From CAZVIK01 sp964627045 (GTDB taxonomy: Bacteria > Acidobacteriota > Terriglobia > Bryobacterales > Bryobacteraceae): a DNA stretch of 64,000 nucleotides. The stretch lies in NCBI GenBank assembly GCA_964627045.1, contig CAZVIK010000001.1, positions 1 to 64,000 on the forward strand. Direction: 5' to 3'. Below the pieces are notes generated by a model. It worked only from the letters and a program-made list of their open reading frames with translations. It was not told the DNA's origin and ran no database searches. Numbering within the stretch: position 1 is the first letter of the stretch; every line of letters begins with the position of its first letter. The translations under genes were made by a program, and so were the position numbers. Positions 23,661-32,135 of this stretch are shown piece by piece.

Positions 23661-26039
23661 ATGGGAAAAGAGTTGGTGATTTCCTCCAACCGCCATGAAA
23701 CCAAAGTGGCGGTTTTGGAAGACGACCAGTTGGTCGAGATCTATTTCCAGCGGTCCAACGAGTACTCGCTGGCGGGCAGCATCCACAAAGGGCGCGTGAC
23801 CCGGGTGCTTCCGGGAATGCAGTCCGCGTTCGTCGATATCGGGCTGGAGCGCGACGCCTTCCTGTACGTCTCCGATTTCTTCGAAGAACACGAGGAGTAC
23901 GACCGAATCGCTGCGCCCACCGAGTTGCAGGGCCGCCGTCAGGAGAAGGCTGAGCCTGCCGGGCCTGTGCCGGCCGTTGCCGTGCAGGCGGCAGGCTCCG
24001 TCGAGACGGGCTCTGACGCGGAGAGCCGGGACCGCCGCGGACGCCGGACCAAGAGGCGTCGCAGCCGTGGCCGGGGTTTTCCGGACTCCAAGTATGCGGC
24101 GCCCGGAACCGACTTGGAGGCTCCTCCGCTGGCCCCGGAGGCCGGCGCGGCGGCGAGTGAAGCGCCGGCGTCTTCGTCCTTCCAGTTACTGCCGGGCGAG
24201 TCGTTGGCCAAGTACAATCAGGCCGGCTCGGTTGAACTTGCCGAGGAGACCGCGGATGTCGCGGATGACGCCGTGACCGGCGTGCCGCCGGAGCTTTCTG
24301 AGGGCGAACCGGCGCCGGACGGTCTCGATGCCGAGGCGGAGTCCGGTTCCGAACCGTCGCCGCAGGACGAGATCGCCGGGTTGGCCGCCGCCGAGGTTGA
24401 GGCCGACGCGGAGGCCGACCTGGCCCAGGAGATCGCCGAGGCGGTGGATGCGGCCGGCATGGCCGAAGCGGAACAGCCCTCTGCCGAGGTTGCCGTGGCG
24501 GCCTCCGTTGAGTCCGCTTCCGTCGAGCCGGACGGAACTTTGGCTGTCGAGGCGGCCACCCCGGACGACGAGGGCCCCTCGGAGGCCGTGCCGGAGGTGG
24601 CCGGCGGCGAATCGCCGGCGGCCGGTGATTCCAGTGAGCAAACCCAACCTCCCGAAGGCCTCCGCGCGGATGTCCGAGAGCCGTCCCCCCGATATCCGCA
24701 CCGCGTAAGCCGGCGCATGCGGCGCAAGATGCGCTCCGGCGCGCCGGGCGACGAACGGGAGAGCTCGCCTGAGCCGCGTGGGAATGGGCAACGCCGCGAG
24801 ACCGTGGAAGCCGCCGCGCCTCCGCTCGAGAAGGCCGCCCTTTCCATCACCGACCTGTTGAAGGAAGGCCAGGAGATCCTGGTGCAGATCGCCAAGGAGC
24901 CGCTCGGCCAAAAGGGCGCGCGCATCACGTCGCACATCGCCCTGCCGGGCCGCTTCGTGGTGTACATGCCCACCGTGAATCACCTGGGCGTGAGCCGCAA
25001 GATCGCCTCCGACGAGGAGCGCCATCGACTGCGGCGCATTCTGCAAACTCACTGCGCGGGAGTGCCGGGCGGCTACATCGTCCGCACCGCAGGGGAAGGC
25101 CAAACCGAGAAGGACATTGCGGCCGACATGTTGTTCCTCTACAACCTCTGGCTCGATATCCGGAAGAAGGCCGAGAGCCGGCCGGCCCCGGCGCTGGTCC
25201 ACCACGATCTGGACATCGTGCAGCGGTTACTTCGCGACCAACTGGCGGAAGACTTCAAGGCCGTCTGGTGCGACAACGAGGAGACCTACGAGGCGATCCT
25301 CCGGTTCGTGGAGAGGATTCAGCCGCGCATGGTGTCGCACGTCAAGATGTACACCCGCCCGACGCCGATCTTCGATACGCACAACATCACCTCTGAGCTG
25401 GAAAAGGCGTTGCGGCCGAAGGTGTGGCTGAAATCGGGCGGCTACATCGTCGTCAATCAGACCGAGGCGCTGGTGGCCATCGACGTCAACACCGGCAAGT
25501 TCGTGGGCAGGTCCAACCGTCTCGAAGACACCATCGTCAAGACCAATACCGAGGCCATCCGGGAGATTGTCCGTCAGATCCGGTTGCGCGACCTGGGCGG
25601 CATCATCGTCGTCGACTTCATAGACATGGACGAGCGCAAGAACCGGCAAAAGGTGATGCAAGCCCTTGAAGACGAGATGCGCCGCGACCGTGCTCCCTAC
25701 AAGATTCTCCAATTCAACGATTTCGGGCTGGTGGCCATTACTCGCAAGCGCGTTAAGCAAAGCCTGGAGCGGACGCTTTGCTCGCCGTGCCCCTCCTGCG
25801 AAGGCGCGGGCTACGTCAAGAGCGTGCAGACCGTGGTCGGCGAGATCCTCCAGGAGGCCGTGAAGATCGCTCGGGCCATCGAGGGGCCCAACGTCGTTTT
25901 GCGGGTGCATCCGGAGGTGGCCAAGGTCCTCAAATCTACCAAGAACGACTACCTCGAGGAACTCGAGGAGATCCTGCGGTACCCGGTGCTGGTGACCGGG
26001 GACCCGCTGTTGCATCCCGAAAAGTGGGACATGGCATGA
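23661..26039 (+). CDS. rng: Ribonuclease G/E family endoribonuclease with long acidic insert
   Basis: The enzyme cuts single-stranded, AU-rich RNA for rRNA maturation and mRNA decay. The 792-residue protein starts with the first half of the S1 domain (KELVISSNRHETKVAVLEDD to about 90). It is then interrupted by about 300 residues rich in Ala, Glu, Pro, Ser and Asp (about 91-392) and resumes S1 with LLKEGQEILVQI. The catalytic Mg acids are Asp608 (AIDVNTGKFVG) and Asp652 (VDFIDM), 44 apart as in E. coli RNase E. The zinc-link motif CPSC follows near 710. There is no C-terminal degradosome scaffold; the insert may take that place. ATG 23661 follows GAGGTGAGGAG. Confidence 0.92.
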   Translation: MGKELVISSNRHETKVAVLEDDQLVEIYFQRSNEYSLAGSIHKGRVTRVLPGMQSAFVDIGLERDAFLYVSDFFEEHEEYDRIAAPTELQGRRQEKAEPAGPVPAVAVQAAGSVETGSDAESRDRRGRRTKRRRSRGRGFPDSKYAAPGTDLEAPPLAPEAGAAASEAPASSSFQLLPGESLAKYNQAGSVELAEETADVADDAVTGVPPELSEGEPAPDGLDAEAESGSEPSPQDEIAGLAAAEVEADAEADLAQEIAEAVDAAGMAEAEQPSAEVAVAASVESASVEPDGTLAVEAATPDDEGPSEAVPEVAGGESPAAGDSSEQTQPPEGLRADVREPSPRYPHRVSRRMRRKMRSGAPGDERESSPEPRGNGQRRETVEAAAPPLEKAALSITDLLKEGQEILVQIAKEPLGQKGARITSHIALPGRFVVYMPTVNHLGVSRKIASDEERHRLRRILQTHCAGVPGGYIVRTAGEGQTEKDIAADMLFLYNLWLDIRKKAESRPAPALVHHDLDIVQRLLRDQLAEDFKAVWCDNEETYEAILRFVERIQPRMVSHVKMYTRPTPIFDTHNITSELEKALRPKVWLKSGGYIVVNQTEALVAIDVNTGKFVGRSNRLEDTIVKTNTEAIREIVRQIRLRDLGGIIVVDFIDMDERKNRQKVMQALEDEMRRDRAPYKILQFNDFGLVAITRKRVKQSLERTLCSPCPSCEGAGYVKSVQTVVGEILQEAVKIARAIEGPNVVLRVHPEVAKVLKSTKNDYLEELEEILRYPVLVTGDPLLHPEKWDMA

Positions 26040-26917
26040 CGCCGGCGTGGCGGAGTGTGATCGCGGGCGCCGGTCTGGCCGCCTGTGCTTGGGGCCAGAC
26101 GGCCGCCGTCCGCGTCTACTCCGCCTTTCAACGCATCGATCCGTTCGGTAACGTCGTTTCGTTGGACCGTGCGCCGCGCCCGGACGTCCGGCCCAGGGAG
26201 ATCCTGAGCCCGGCCATCGGGCGCAATGCGAGTGTGGCCTTCCACGTCGCGGTCACCGTCCCGCAGGGCGACGATTTCGCGCTGTACATCGGGCAAAACC
26301 CGGACGACTTCCTCGACGTGGCGCTGTTCAAGCAGACTTATGTCAAGCACGGCGACGAGTGGATTCCAGACGGTCTGGAGCCGGTGACGTTGCCCTACAG
26401 CGGCCGGTTGCCGGACTCCGGCGGCGGGATTCCGGGCCAAACCACGGTGACGTTCCTGATGGACGTCCGCGCTCGCCCGGGCACCGCGGTGCAGCGGGCC
26501 AAACTGGAGCCCGAACTCTACACCGGCGGGCGTTGGATCATCTACCCGATGGAAGTGCGCGTGGTCGAAGCTACAGTGCCGGAGCACGAGGCGCGCGCCG
26601 TGCCGCTGCCCGCCGTGGACGAGCCAGCGGACATGACGGCGCGGGCCGCCGTGCGGACGTACGTCTGCGGTTTGCCGGCCGCCGAGCGGCGGCGGGAAGA
26701 CAACATCCGCTGGTTCATCATGCGCGACGTGATGCAGGACATGGCGCTCGCCCGCGTCCGTGAGTCGGCGCCCGGCGCGCGCATCCTCCCGCTTCTGGCT
26801 CGCGGGACAGACCCGCTGGTATCCAGCAAGTGGTGTGAAGCCCCGGTCTGGCCCGGCGACCTTGGCCCTGAATGGTACCTGCGGGTTCGGGACGCGTTCT
26901 ACCGCGAATACCGTTAG
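26036..26917 (+). CDS. Secreted protein of unknown function
   Basis: The 293-residue protein has a signal peptide (WRSVIAGAGLAACAWGQ, cleavage near residue 21) and no domain I can name. The middle looks like an Ig-like or carbohydrate-binding beta fold: VAFHVAVTVPQGDDFALYIGQNPDDFLDVALF, then TVTFLMDVRARPGT and a strand WIIYPMEVRVVEA. The C-terminal 90 residues are Arg-rich and helical (RREDNIRWFIMRDVMQDMALAR). It starts in the ATGA overlap with the RNase G stop, so it is translated from the same message, although a secreted partner for an RNase makes little sense; co-transcription is the safer reading. Confidence 0.6.
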   Translation: MTPAWRSVIAGAGLAACAWGQTAAVRVYSAFQRIDPFGNVVSLDRAPRPDVRPREILSPAIGRNASVAFHVAVTVPQGDDFALYIGQNPDDFLDVALFKQTYVKHGDEWIPDGLEPVTLPYSGRLPDSGGGIPGQTTVTFLMDVRARPGTAVQRAKLEPELYTGGRWIIYPMEVRVVEATVPEHEARAVPLPAVDEPADMTARAAVRTYVCGLPAAERRREDNIRWFIMRDVMQDMALARVRESAPGARILPLLARGTDPLVSSKWCEAPVWPGDLGPEWYLRVRDAFYREYR

Positions 26918-26992
26918 CGGATTTGGGAACACGCGGTTTCCGCATGTTAAACTGGGCGAAGACGTCCGATTCCAACGCATCTTGACCGCGCC

Positions 26993-27082
26993 GGAGAGAT
27001 GGCCGAGTGGTTGAAGGCGCACGCTTGGAAAGCGTGTATAGGGGAAACTCTATCGAGGGTTCGAATCCCTCTCTCTCCGCCA
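26993..27082 (+). tRNA. tRNA-Ser (anticodon GGA)
   Basis: The 7-base acceptor stem GGAGAGA (26993-26999) pairs with TCTCTCC (27072-27078), followed by G and an encoded CCA (27080-27082). The anticodon arm is CACGC-TTGGAAA-GCGTG with anticodon GGA, reading UCC and UCU. A long variable arm (ATAGGGGAAACTCTAT) marks a type II tRNA, and the T arm is GAGGG-TTCGAAT-CCCTC. Confidence 0.98.
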
Positions 27083-27241
27083 GTTGCGTGAACTCCCGTT
27101 CCGAGAATATCCAGCCCGCCGGCGCCGCCATCGGCCAGGGCCACAACTTTTCCGGCGCCGGACAGGTGAGGAACCGGCGGTCTGATCGGCATGGGCATCG
27201 CGCACACACCGTGTTGCTGCCGCCGCGTCCACTTCCGGTTG

Positions 27242-30130
27242 TTACGCGCCCAGTCTGGTCTCGAACGTATGCGTTCCCGGGCCCACCTGGAAGGTCCGGC
27301 CGGCGTCTCCATGTGCAGGCGGCGCCTGGCGCGCTCGTGTTCGGATGGAGCCCTCGCCTGGCACAATCACGGTAGCCGTCGAGCCGGGAGGAACGGTGAC
27401 GTTCATTGTGAAGATCCCGCCTTCGGCCCGCCACTCGCTGGCGATGTCCCCCTGAATCGAGCGGTATTTCGCCCTGACGAACGTGAGGCCCCCCACCACG
27501 GAAGGCTTCACGACGAAATGCTTGAAGCCGGGCGTGACCCCGTCGCTGCGGATACCCGCCAGCCCTTGCGTGAACCACGCGCCAATAGAGATCAGAGTGT
27601 CGTGGATATGAGATTGCCCGGTCCAGCTTTCCCACGCCGTCGTGGCCCCGTTCGAGAGCATATAACCCCAACCCGGGTAGTCTCTTGTGCTCACCATCTC
27701 GTAGATCAGGTCGTTGCGGCCGGCCTCGATCAGGTACTTCATCAAGAAGTAGGTACCGTGCATCCCCGTGTCGAGATGCCCGTCGTTCTGAACGCGGATC
27801 ACGTGCTCCACCTTCTGCGCCACTCCTTGGCGAAGATCCGGCGGTACCACGCCGGTCAAGAGCGGAAACGCCTGCTGGATCGAATCTCCGTTGGTGTAGG
27901 TGTACTGGCCGGGATTGTAGAAGCGTTTGTGGATGGCTTTTGAGACGGATTCCGCACGAGTATCGAAGGCGGCTGCCGCGGTGGTCTCCCCCAGCACTTT
28001 GGCGATCTTGGACGCGGTCTGGAGTTGGAGGAGATAGTGCACGCTGTTGATGGCCTGCACCGGCGGGACCGTCCCTCGCAGGCTGCCCTTCGGCGTCAGC
28101 CAGTCTCCCAGAAAATTCCACGCCTGCATCGCCATCGCATGGCTCTTGTGGTCCAACAGGAGGCTGTCCGTGGTCTCGGAGTCCAGATAGTCGAGCCACC
28201 GCTTCATCATCGGGAAGTTGATTTCCAGCACGCGCCGGTCTCCGTAGTGCAGATACATCTCCCAGGGCAGCGTCACCACCATGCCGCCCCACATCGGGCC
28301 GCCGCCTCCCTGGTTCGGGTAGTGCGGCGCCGTGTGCGGCAGAGAACCGCTGGCGCCTTGGGAGTCCCTCCAGTTGCCGAGCCAGCGGTTATACAATCCG
28401 CCGGCGGCGAAGTTGAGCATGCCGGTCTCGAACGAAGTCCCGGCGTCGCCGCCGTAGCCCAGCCGCTCCCGCGTCGGGCAATCGACAACATAGCCGCCGA
28501 GTGTGAGGGCTTCATAGGTCCATGTGACCATCTGATAGATCCGGTTCAGCAGTTCGTCGGATGAGGTGAACTCGCCGGCCCGGTGGTACGCGGTGCGAAT
28601 GAAGTAACCGGTCGCGTCCCCGGCCGCCGGCGCCGAGGCGATTCCCAACACGCGCACGTAGCGGAATCCGTGGTAGTTGAAGCGCGACCGGAAGGTCAGG
28701 GGCTCACCGTTGCTCACGATCTCGTCGCGTTGGTTAAAGGTAAACGGGAACACCGCCGGGCTCCCACCAGGCCCCGGCTTGGGCGCGGCCGCCCGAGCCG
28801 GAAGTGCGGTCGGATCCGGTGCCGCCGGAGCGCGGGTGGCGCGCGGCGGCTGGGCGGGCCCGCCACCACCGGCTCCGCCTGCCATGGCCCCCGGAGCGGG
28901 CTTGTCCGGCTCCATCTGGTCGGAGTATTCCAACTTGACCACCGTGCCCTTTGGCAGGGCGGGCACCCTGAACTCAAGCCAGCCGACGTAGTTTTTTCCC
29001 ATGTCGATGATCCAGCCGCCCTCCGGATACGGCTCGACGCGAACCGCCCTGAGCGTCTCCATGATCCGGTTCGGCTCCACCATCTGTGAGGCGGTCAAAA
29101 CCTGTGGTGGCTCGAATACAGCCGCTGTCTGCCACGCCGAGTCGTCCAGGTCCACCGCGTTCCATCCCGGCAGATCGCCCGTTGCATCCCAGCGTTCGCC
29201 GCCATAGTCGCCGAACGCCGTCCCGCGGCCGAGCGGTGAGAGGTGGCTTTCCCGCAACTTCCAGGTCTCGTCGGTCACGATGCCAATTGCGCCGCCGTCC
29301 GGCATGGTAATCTCCACCTGGGCGCGCACCAGCGGACCGTCATGAATGACGCCCGGGTGGCCGCGAACATACCAGCCTCGGCCCAGCCAGAGCGCCACAA
29401 CGTTTTTGCCTGGCACAAGATACTCCGCCACTTCGTGCGCGACGTAGAGGTTCCGTTTGGAGTAGTCGCTCACCGCGGGGCTAAGCACGTGATCGTCGAC
29501 CTTCCGGCCGTTTATGTAAAGCTCGTAGTAGCCGAGCGGATTCACATACGCCACCGCCCGCGCCGGCTTGGACCGAAGCGTGAACGACTTTCGCAGCCAC
29601 GGGAACGGCAGCGGTGTGCCCTCGGCCACGCCCTCCGGCCGCTGCTGACCGATCCACTTGGCGCGCCACTCCGAGGGGCTCAGAATCCCCATCGACCAGG
29701 TCGCCGGCTCGCTCCAGGCGGAAGGCCCCCCTCCGTCGCCCCACACGCGCACCTTCCAATAAACGCGCTGGCCGGAGATCAGCCTCTTGCCACCATATGG
29801 GACCCACGTCGAATCGGGCGAAACCACCCGCCCCGAATCCCACAAGTCGCCCCGGTCTTTGCGCAACACATCCAGGCTGCCGGCCGCCAGGACGTGATAC
29901 GCGCTCTGGACGCGGATGCCGGACGAGGGGCTGATCCTCCAACTCAGGCGGGGTGTCTCGGCGTCGATGCAGGAGGGATCTACCAGATACTCGCAGCGCA
30001 GCCCATGGACCGGGCCGCCGGCGCCCGCCGTATCCGCTCCGGCCGGCCGGGCTGCGCCGGGCGCTAGAATCAGCGCCGCCGCAGTAGTGCAAAGAACCGC
30101 GGCGATTCTCGGGATGTGTCTGCCGTTCAC
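27242..30130 (-). CDS. Secreted alpha-L-rhamnosidase, GH78
   Basis: GH78 enzymes release terminal L-rhamnose from pectic rhamnogalacturonan and plant glycosides by inversion. The 962-residue protein has a signal peptide, an N-terminal fibronectin-like domain (GLRCEYLVDPSCIDAETPRLSW), the D domain with WRAKWIGQ and YINGRKVDDHVLSPAVSDYSKR, and the (alpha/alpha)6 barrel with RERLGYGGDAGTSFE carrying the acid/base region. The C-terminal beta domain ends in a carbohydrate-binding sandwich. About residues 410-461 form a Gly/Pro/Ala-rich insert not usual for the family. GTG 30130 is chosen because GAGGAGG (30142-30136) lies exactly 5 bases upstream; a GTG at 30136 overlaps that site. The MBL-fold gene lies 64 bases upstream on the same strand. 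Confidence 0.92.
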   Translation of the reverse strand: MNGRHIPRIAAVLCTTAAALILAPGAARPAGADTAGAGGPVHGLRCEYLVDPSCIDAETPRLSWRISPSSGIRVQSAYHVLAAGSLDVLRKDRGDLWDSGRVVSPDSTWVPYGGKRLISGQRVYWKVRVWGDGGGPSAWSEPATWSMGILSPSEWRAKWIGQQRPEGVAEGTPLPFPWLRKSFTLRSKPARAVAYVNPLGYYELYINGRKVDDHVLSPAVSDYSKRNLYVAHEVAEYLVPGKNVVALWLGRGWYVRGHPGVIHDGPLVRAQVEITMPDGGAIGIVTDETWKLRESHLSPLGRGTAFGDYGGERWDATGDLPGWNAVDLDDSAWQTAAVFEPPQVLTASQMVEPNRIMETLRAVRVEPYPEGGWIIDMGKNYVGWLEFRVPALPKGTVVKLEYSDQMEPDKPAPGAMAGGAGGGGPAQPPRATRAPAAPDPTALPARAAAPKPGPGGSPAVFPFTFNQRDEIVSNGEPLTFRSRFNYHGFRYVRVLGIASAPAAGDATGYFIRTAYHRAGEFTSSDELLNRIYQMVTWTYEALTLGGYVVDCPTRERLGYGGDAGTSFETGMLNFAAGGLYNRWLGNWRDSQGASGSLPHTAPHYPNQGGGGPMWGGMVVTLPWEMYLHYGDRRVLEINFPMMKRWLDYLDSETTDSLLLDHKSHAMAMQAWNFLGDWLTPKGSLRGTVPPVQAINSVHYLLQLQTASKIAKVLGETTAAAAFDTRAESVSKAIHKRFYNPGQYTYTNGDSIQQAFPLLTGVVPPDLRQGVAQKVEHVIRVQNDGHLDTGMHGTYFLMKYLIEAGRNDLIYEMVSTRDYPGWGYMLSNGATTAWESWTGQSHIHDTLISIGAWFTQGLAGIRSDGVTPGFKHFVVKPSVVGGLTFVRAKYRSIQGDIASEWRAEGGIFTMNVTVPPGSTATVIVPGEGSIRTRARQAPPAHGDAGRTFQVGPGTHTFETRLGA

Positions 30131-30194
30131 GTGCACCTCCTCGATGAATCCCCGGCGAGGCCGGCGTTTATGCCCCCACCCCGCCCCTCACTTC

Positions 30195-31019
30195 TCACTG
30201 CAGCGCTTTCTCGCTGTAGTTGATGCGTACTCCGTGTGCGCTCACGGCCAGGTTCATCCCCATCATGCCCCGAGCGCTTGCCTCGCCTTTGATCTTGCCC
30301 GAGAGGATGTCCTGGCTCAGGGTGAGGATGTCGTCCACCCGCTGCCTGGTCTCCGCATTCTTGCCCATGTAGTGCCCCGGATAGAGCAGCTTGATCCCAC
30401 GCGCCTCCATCAGTCTGCTCGTCTTCCGGCAGCTCTCAATCAACATCGAGAAGTTGCCGAACACCAGCAGATTACCGGAGCCAAAGGAATCGCCGCTGAA
30501 ACCGTATCCGGCATTGCGGTCCAGGAACGTGGCCGAGCCGGGCGTGTGCCCCGGCGTGAATACCACCTCCAGCGTCCTCCCCCCAAGGTCGATGACCTCG
30601 CCGTCCTTCAGGTGCTGGACCTTTCCTTTGTAGCCCGCTAAAAAAGAGGAGTCCGCGTCCGCAGGGCTGATGAACAACTCGGGGAAATAGTTGATGGCGG
30701 AGCCTGTGTGGTCCGGGTGGGCGTGCGTGGCGACCAGAGTGACGGGCTTTTTGGTGATGGAAGCCACGATCTTGTCCAGGTCCGCGATGCTGGTGCCAGC
30801 GTCGATCAGCACCGCTCTGTTGTTCCCCTCGACCAGGTACAGGCTTTCGTTGGACATCTTGTTCCCCGTGCCGACCCAGGTATGCTCGTCGATTTGACGA
30901 AAAACGACATCTCCATTCCTGGCCACTTCTTTGCCATCGATCTGGACCCCGGGCATCTGCGGGAATAACACGCTCTGAAGGAAGAGAAGCAATGGGAGTG
31001 GCGCAAAAAGTTGTCTCAT
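30195..31019 (-). CDS. Exported metallo-beta-lactamase-fold hydrolase
   Basis: The 274-residue protein has a signal peptide (RQLFAPLPLLLFLQSVLF) and an MBL fold with the zinc motif THAHPDH, a second-site His in TPGHTPGS, Asp in GFSGDSFGSG and the last His in LYPGHYMGK. The spacing fits general MBL hydrolases such as glyoxalase II-like or lactonase-like enzymes; class B beta-lactamase activity cannot be excluded but the GHTPGSA element is common to non-lactamase members. ATG 31019 follows GAGGACC. It probably shares a transcript with the downstream rhamnosidase gene, so a role on a sugar lactone or ester is possible. Confidence 0.82.
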   Translation of the reverse strand: MRQLFAPLPLLLFLQSVLFPQMPGVQIDGKEVARNGDVVFRQIDEHTWVGTGNKMSNESLYLVEGNNRAVLIDAGTSIADLDKIVASITKKPVTLVATHAHPDHTGSAINYFPELFISPADADSSFLAGYKGKVQHLKDGEVIDLGGRTLEVVFTPGHTPGSATFLDRNAGYGFSGDSFGSGNLLVFGNFSMLIESCRKTSRLMEARGIKLLYPGHYMGKNAETRQRVDDILTLSQDILSGKIKGEASARGMMGMNLAVSAHGVRINYSEKALQ

Positions 31020-31493
31020 GACTTGGTCCTCGAATCCGGTTCGCCGCACCCGGCAAACACTCCGGCGGCGTCGAATTTTATCTTACCTTCGGAGCGGCCC
31101 GGTTACAGCTGTGCCGCCCGAGGGTCGTGGCCTGGATCTCCGGCCGGATCGCCAGGCTTCGTGCGCACTTCTGACGTCACCAGAACGCACCGGCATCCGT
31201 TTTCAGCATCGACGTGGGCACCCTATCCAGAAGCGGCGATGCGCGCCATCAATCCGCGACGTGCAATTCAAACCGTTCCCGCACTGAAAGGCCCTTGGCC
31301 TTCCGCCCCCAAAAAAAAGGAGTGCTGCGTCACCAGTCGAGCTTCCCCGGACAGCAGTGATTTGCCGGGGCGGCACCACCGGTTCAAGAGTACCGGTACC
31401 AGTTGCGCTGGGTCATGGGCCGAGATGCGGCAAACAGGCCTCGACACCGCCGTGCCGCTCGTTCAGCCTTGACGTACGGAGGTGCCCCGCATC
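31020..31493. other. Gene-free stretch of about 470 bases with two tandem hairpins
   Basis: No frame here has coding character. Two hairpins lie side by side: CCCCGG (31345-31350) with CCGGGG (31365-31370), and ACCGGT (31378-31383) with ACCGGT (31392-31397) around an 8-base loop. They precede a small candidate gene and the PilZ gene, so they may be part of a leader or a terminator remnant. Confidence 0.4.
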
Positions 31494-31652
31494 GTGTTCG
31501 GCATACGGTCCAAAGAAGAGCGCCTCAGAGAGGAAGAACTCCGCGAAGCCTATCACGAAAGGATTTTGGAGGCGCTGCAGCCGGCTGCGGAGGATTCAGA
31601 CACAGAAAACGTGGACGGCTTGGTGACGCCTCTTCGTGAATCGGCAGGGTGA
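31494..31652 (+). CDS. Candidate small charged protein ahead of the PilZ gene
   Basis: A 52-codon frame starts at GTG 31494 and ends at TGA 31650-31652. It encodes a highly charged, helical peptide (FGIRSKEERLREEELREAYH), most likely a short coiled coil. GGAGG lies at 31478-31482, 11 bases from the GTG, slightly long. A GTG at 31482 is in frame but overlaps that site. The next gene starts 40 bases later. I do not recognise the family; it may be a partner of the PilZ protein or a chance frame. Confidence 0.4.
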   Translation: MFGIRSKEERLREEELREAYHERILEALQPAAEDSDTENVDGLVTPLRESAG

Positions 31653-31692
31653 CGCCATGCGCTTCGGCGCTTGAACGCCAGAGGAGAAGGAC

Positions 31693-32121
31693 GTGAACCT
31701 CATTCCGCAAGTTCTCGACAGGCTCGTCGACGCGTTCACCGCAGAACCCCTCCTTCAGTTGGCTGTGGCGCTGTCCTGCAGCGCGATCGTTGTCGTTGGT
31801 TCGATTCTGTTTGTGGCGAAGCGTCTTCGTCCGCACCGGCGGCAACAGAGAGAGTTTGTGGGACGCCCCGTGTTGGTGCGGTGGGTGGAGCGGGCCGGTC
31901 CGCGGCAGTCCGACGATGGCTTCTGCGAAGACCTGTCGACCGAAGGGATCGGCATGGACCTACCGTTCCGCCTGCGGGTGGGGTCCCGCGTGGATGTGCG
32001 GATGTCGGAGGCTAACCTGTCGCGCTCCGGTATCGTCAGACGCTGCACGCGCCATGGGGAACGCTACGCGGTCGGTGTGGCGTTCGATCGCCGAGCGGAT
32101 CCGGCCGTGGCGGGCGATTAG
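31693..32121 (+). CDS. Membrane-anchored PilZ domain protein
   Basis: The 142-residue protein has one helix (about 21-43, LQLAVALSCSAIVVVGSILFVA), a basic stop (KRLRPHRRQQR) and a C-terminal domain that looks PilZ-like: GFCEDLSTEGIGMDLPFRLRVGSRVDVRM, then GIVRRCTRHGERYAVGVAF. The D-L-S-x-x-G-I pattern and closing GVAF strand match PilZ, but the RxxxR c-di-GMP box is only partly seen (RPVLVRWVER upstream). It could bind c-di-GMP or be a degenerate member. GTG 31693 follows AGGAGAAGG. Confidence 0.7.
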   Translation: MNLIPQVLDRLVDAFTAEPLLQLAVALSCSAIVVVGSILFVAKRLRPHRRQQREFVGRPVLVRWVERAGPRQSDDGFCEDLSTEGIGMDLPFRLRVGSRVDVRMSEANLSRSGIVRRCTRHGERYAVGVAFDRRADPAVAGD

Positions 32122-32135
32122 GTGCGGGTGGCGAT

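Noticed and set aside
26718..28292. Long minus-strand open frame running through the tRNA-Ser and into the rhamnosidase gene
   Set aside because: Its EREGFEPSIEF stretch is the well-known antisense translation of a tRNA-Ser, and the rest is the wrong frame of the GH78 gene.
30131..30136. GTG at 30136 as start of the rhamnosidase
   Set aside because: It overlaps the GAGGAGG binding site; the GTG at 30130 has the right 5-base spacing.
31018..31472. Open frames in the gap before the PilZ gene
   Set aside because: No start site, odd composition and no recognisable motif; only the 31494-31652 frame has a Shine-Dalgarno and plausible composition.
31321..31480. A c-di-GMP riboswitch upstream of the PilZ gene
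   Set aside because: Hairpins are present but the conserved bases of the known c-di-GMP riboswitch classes are not.
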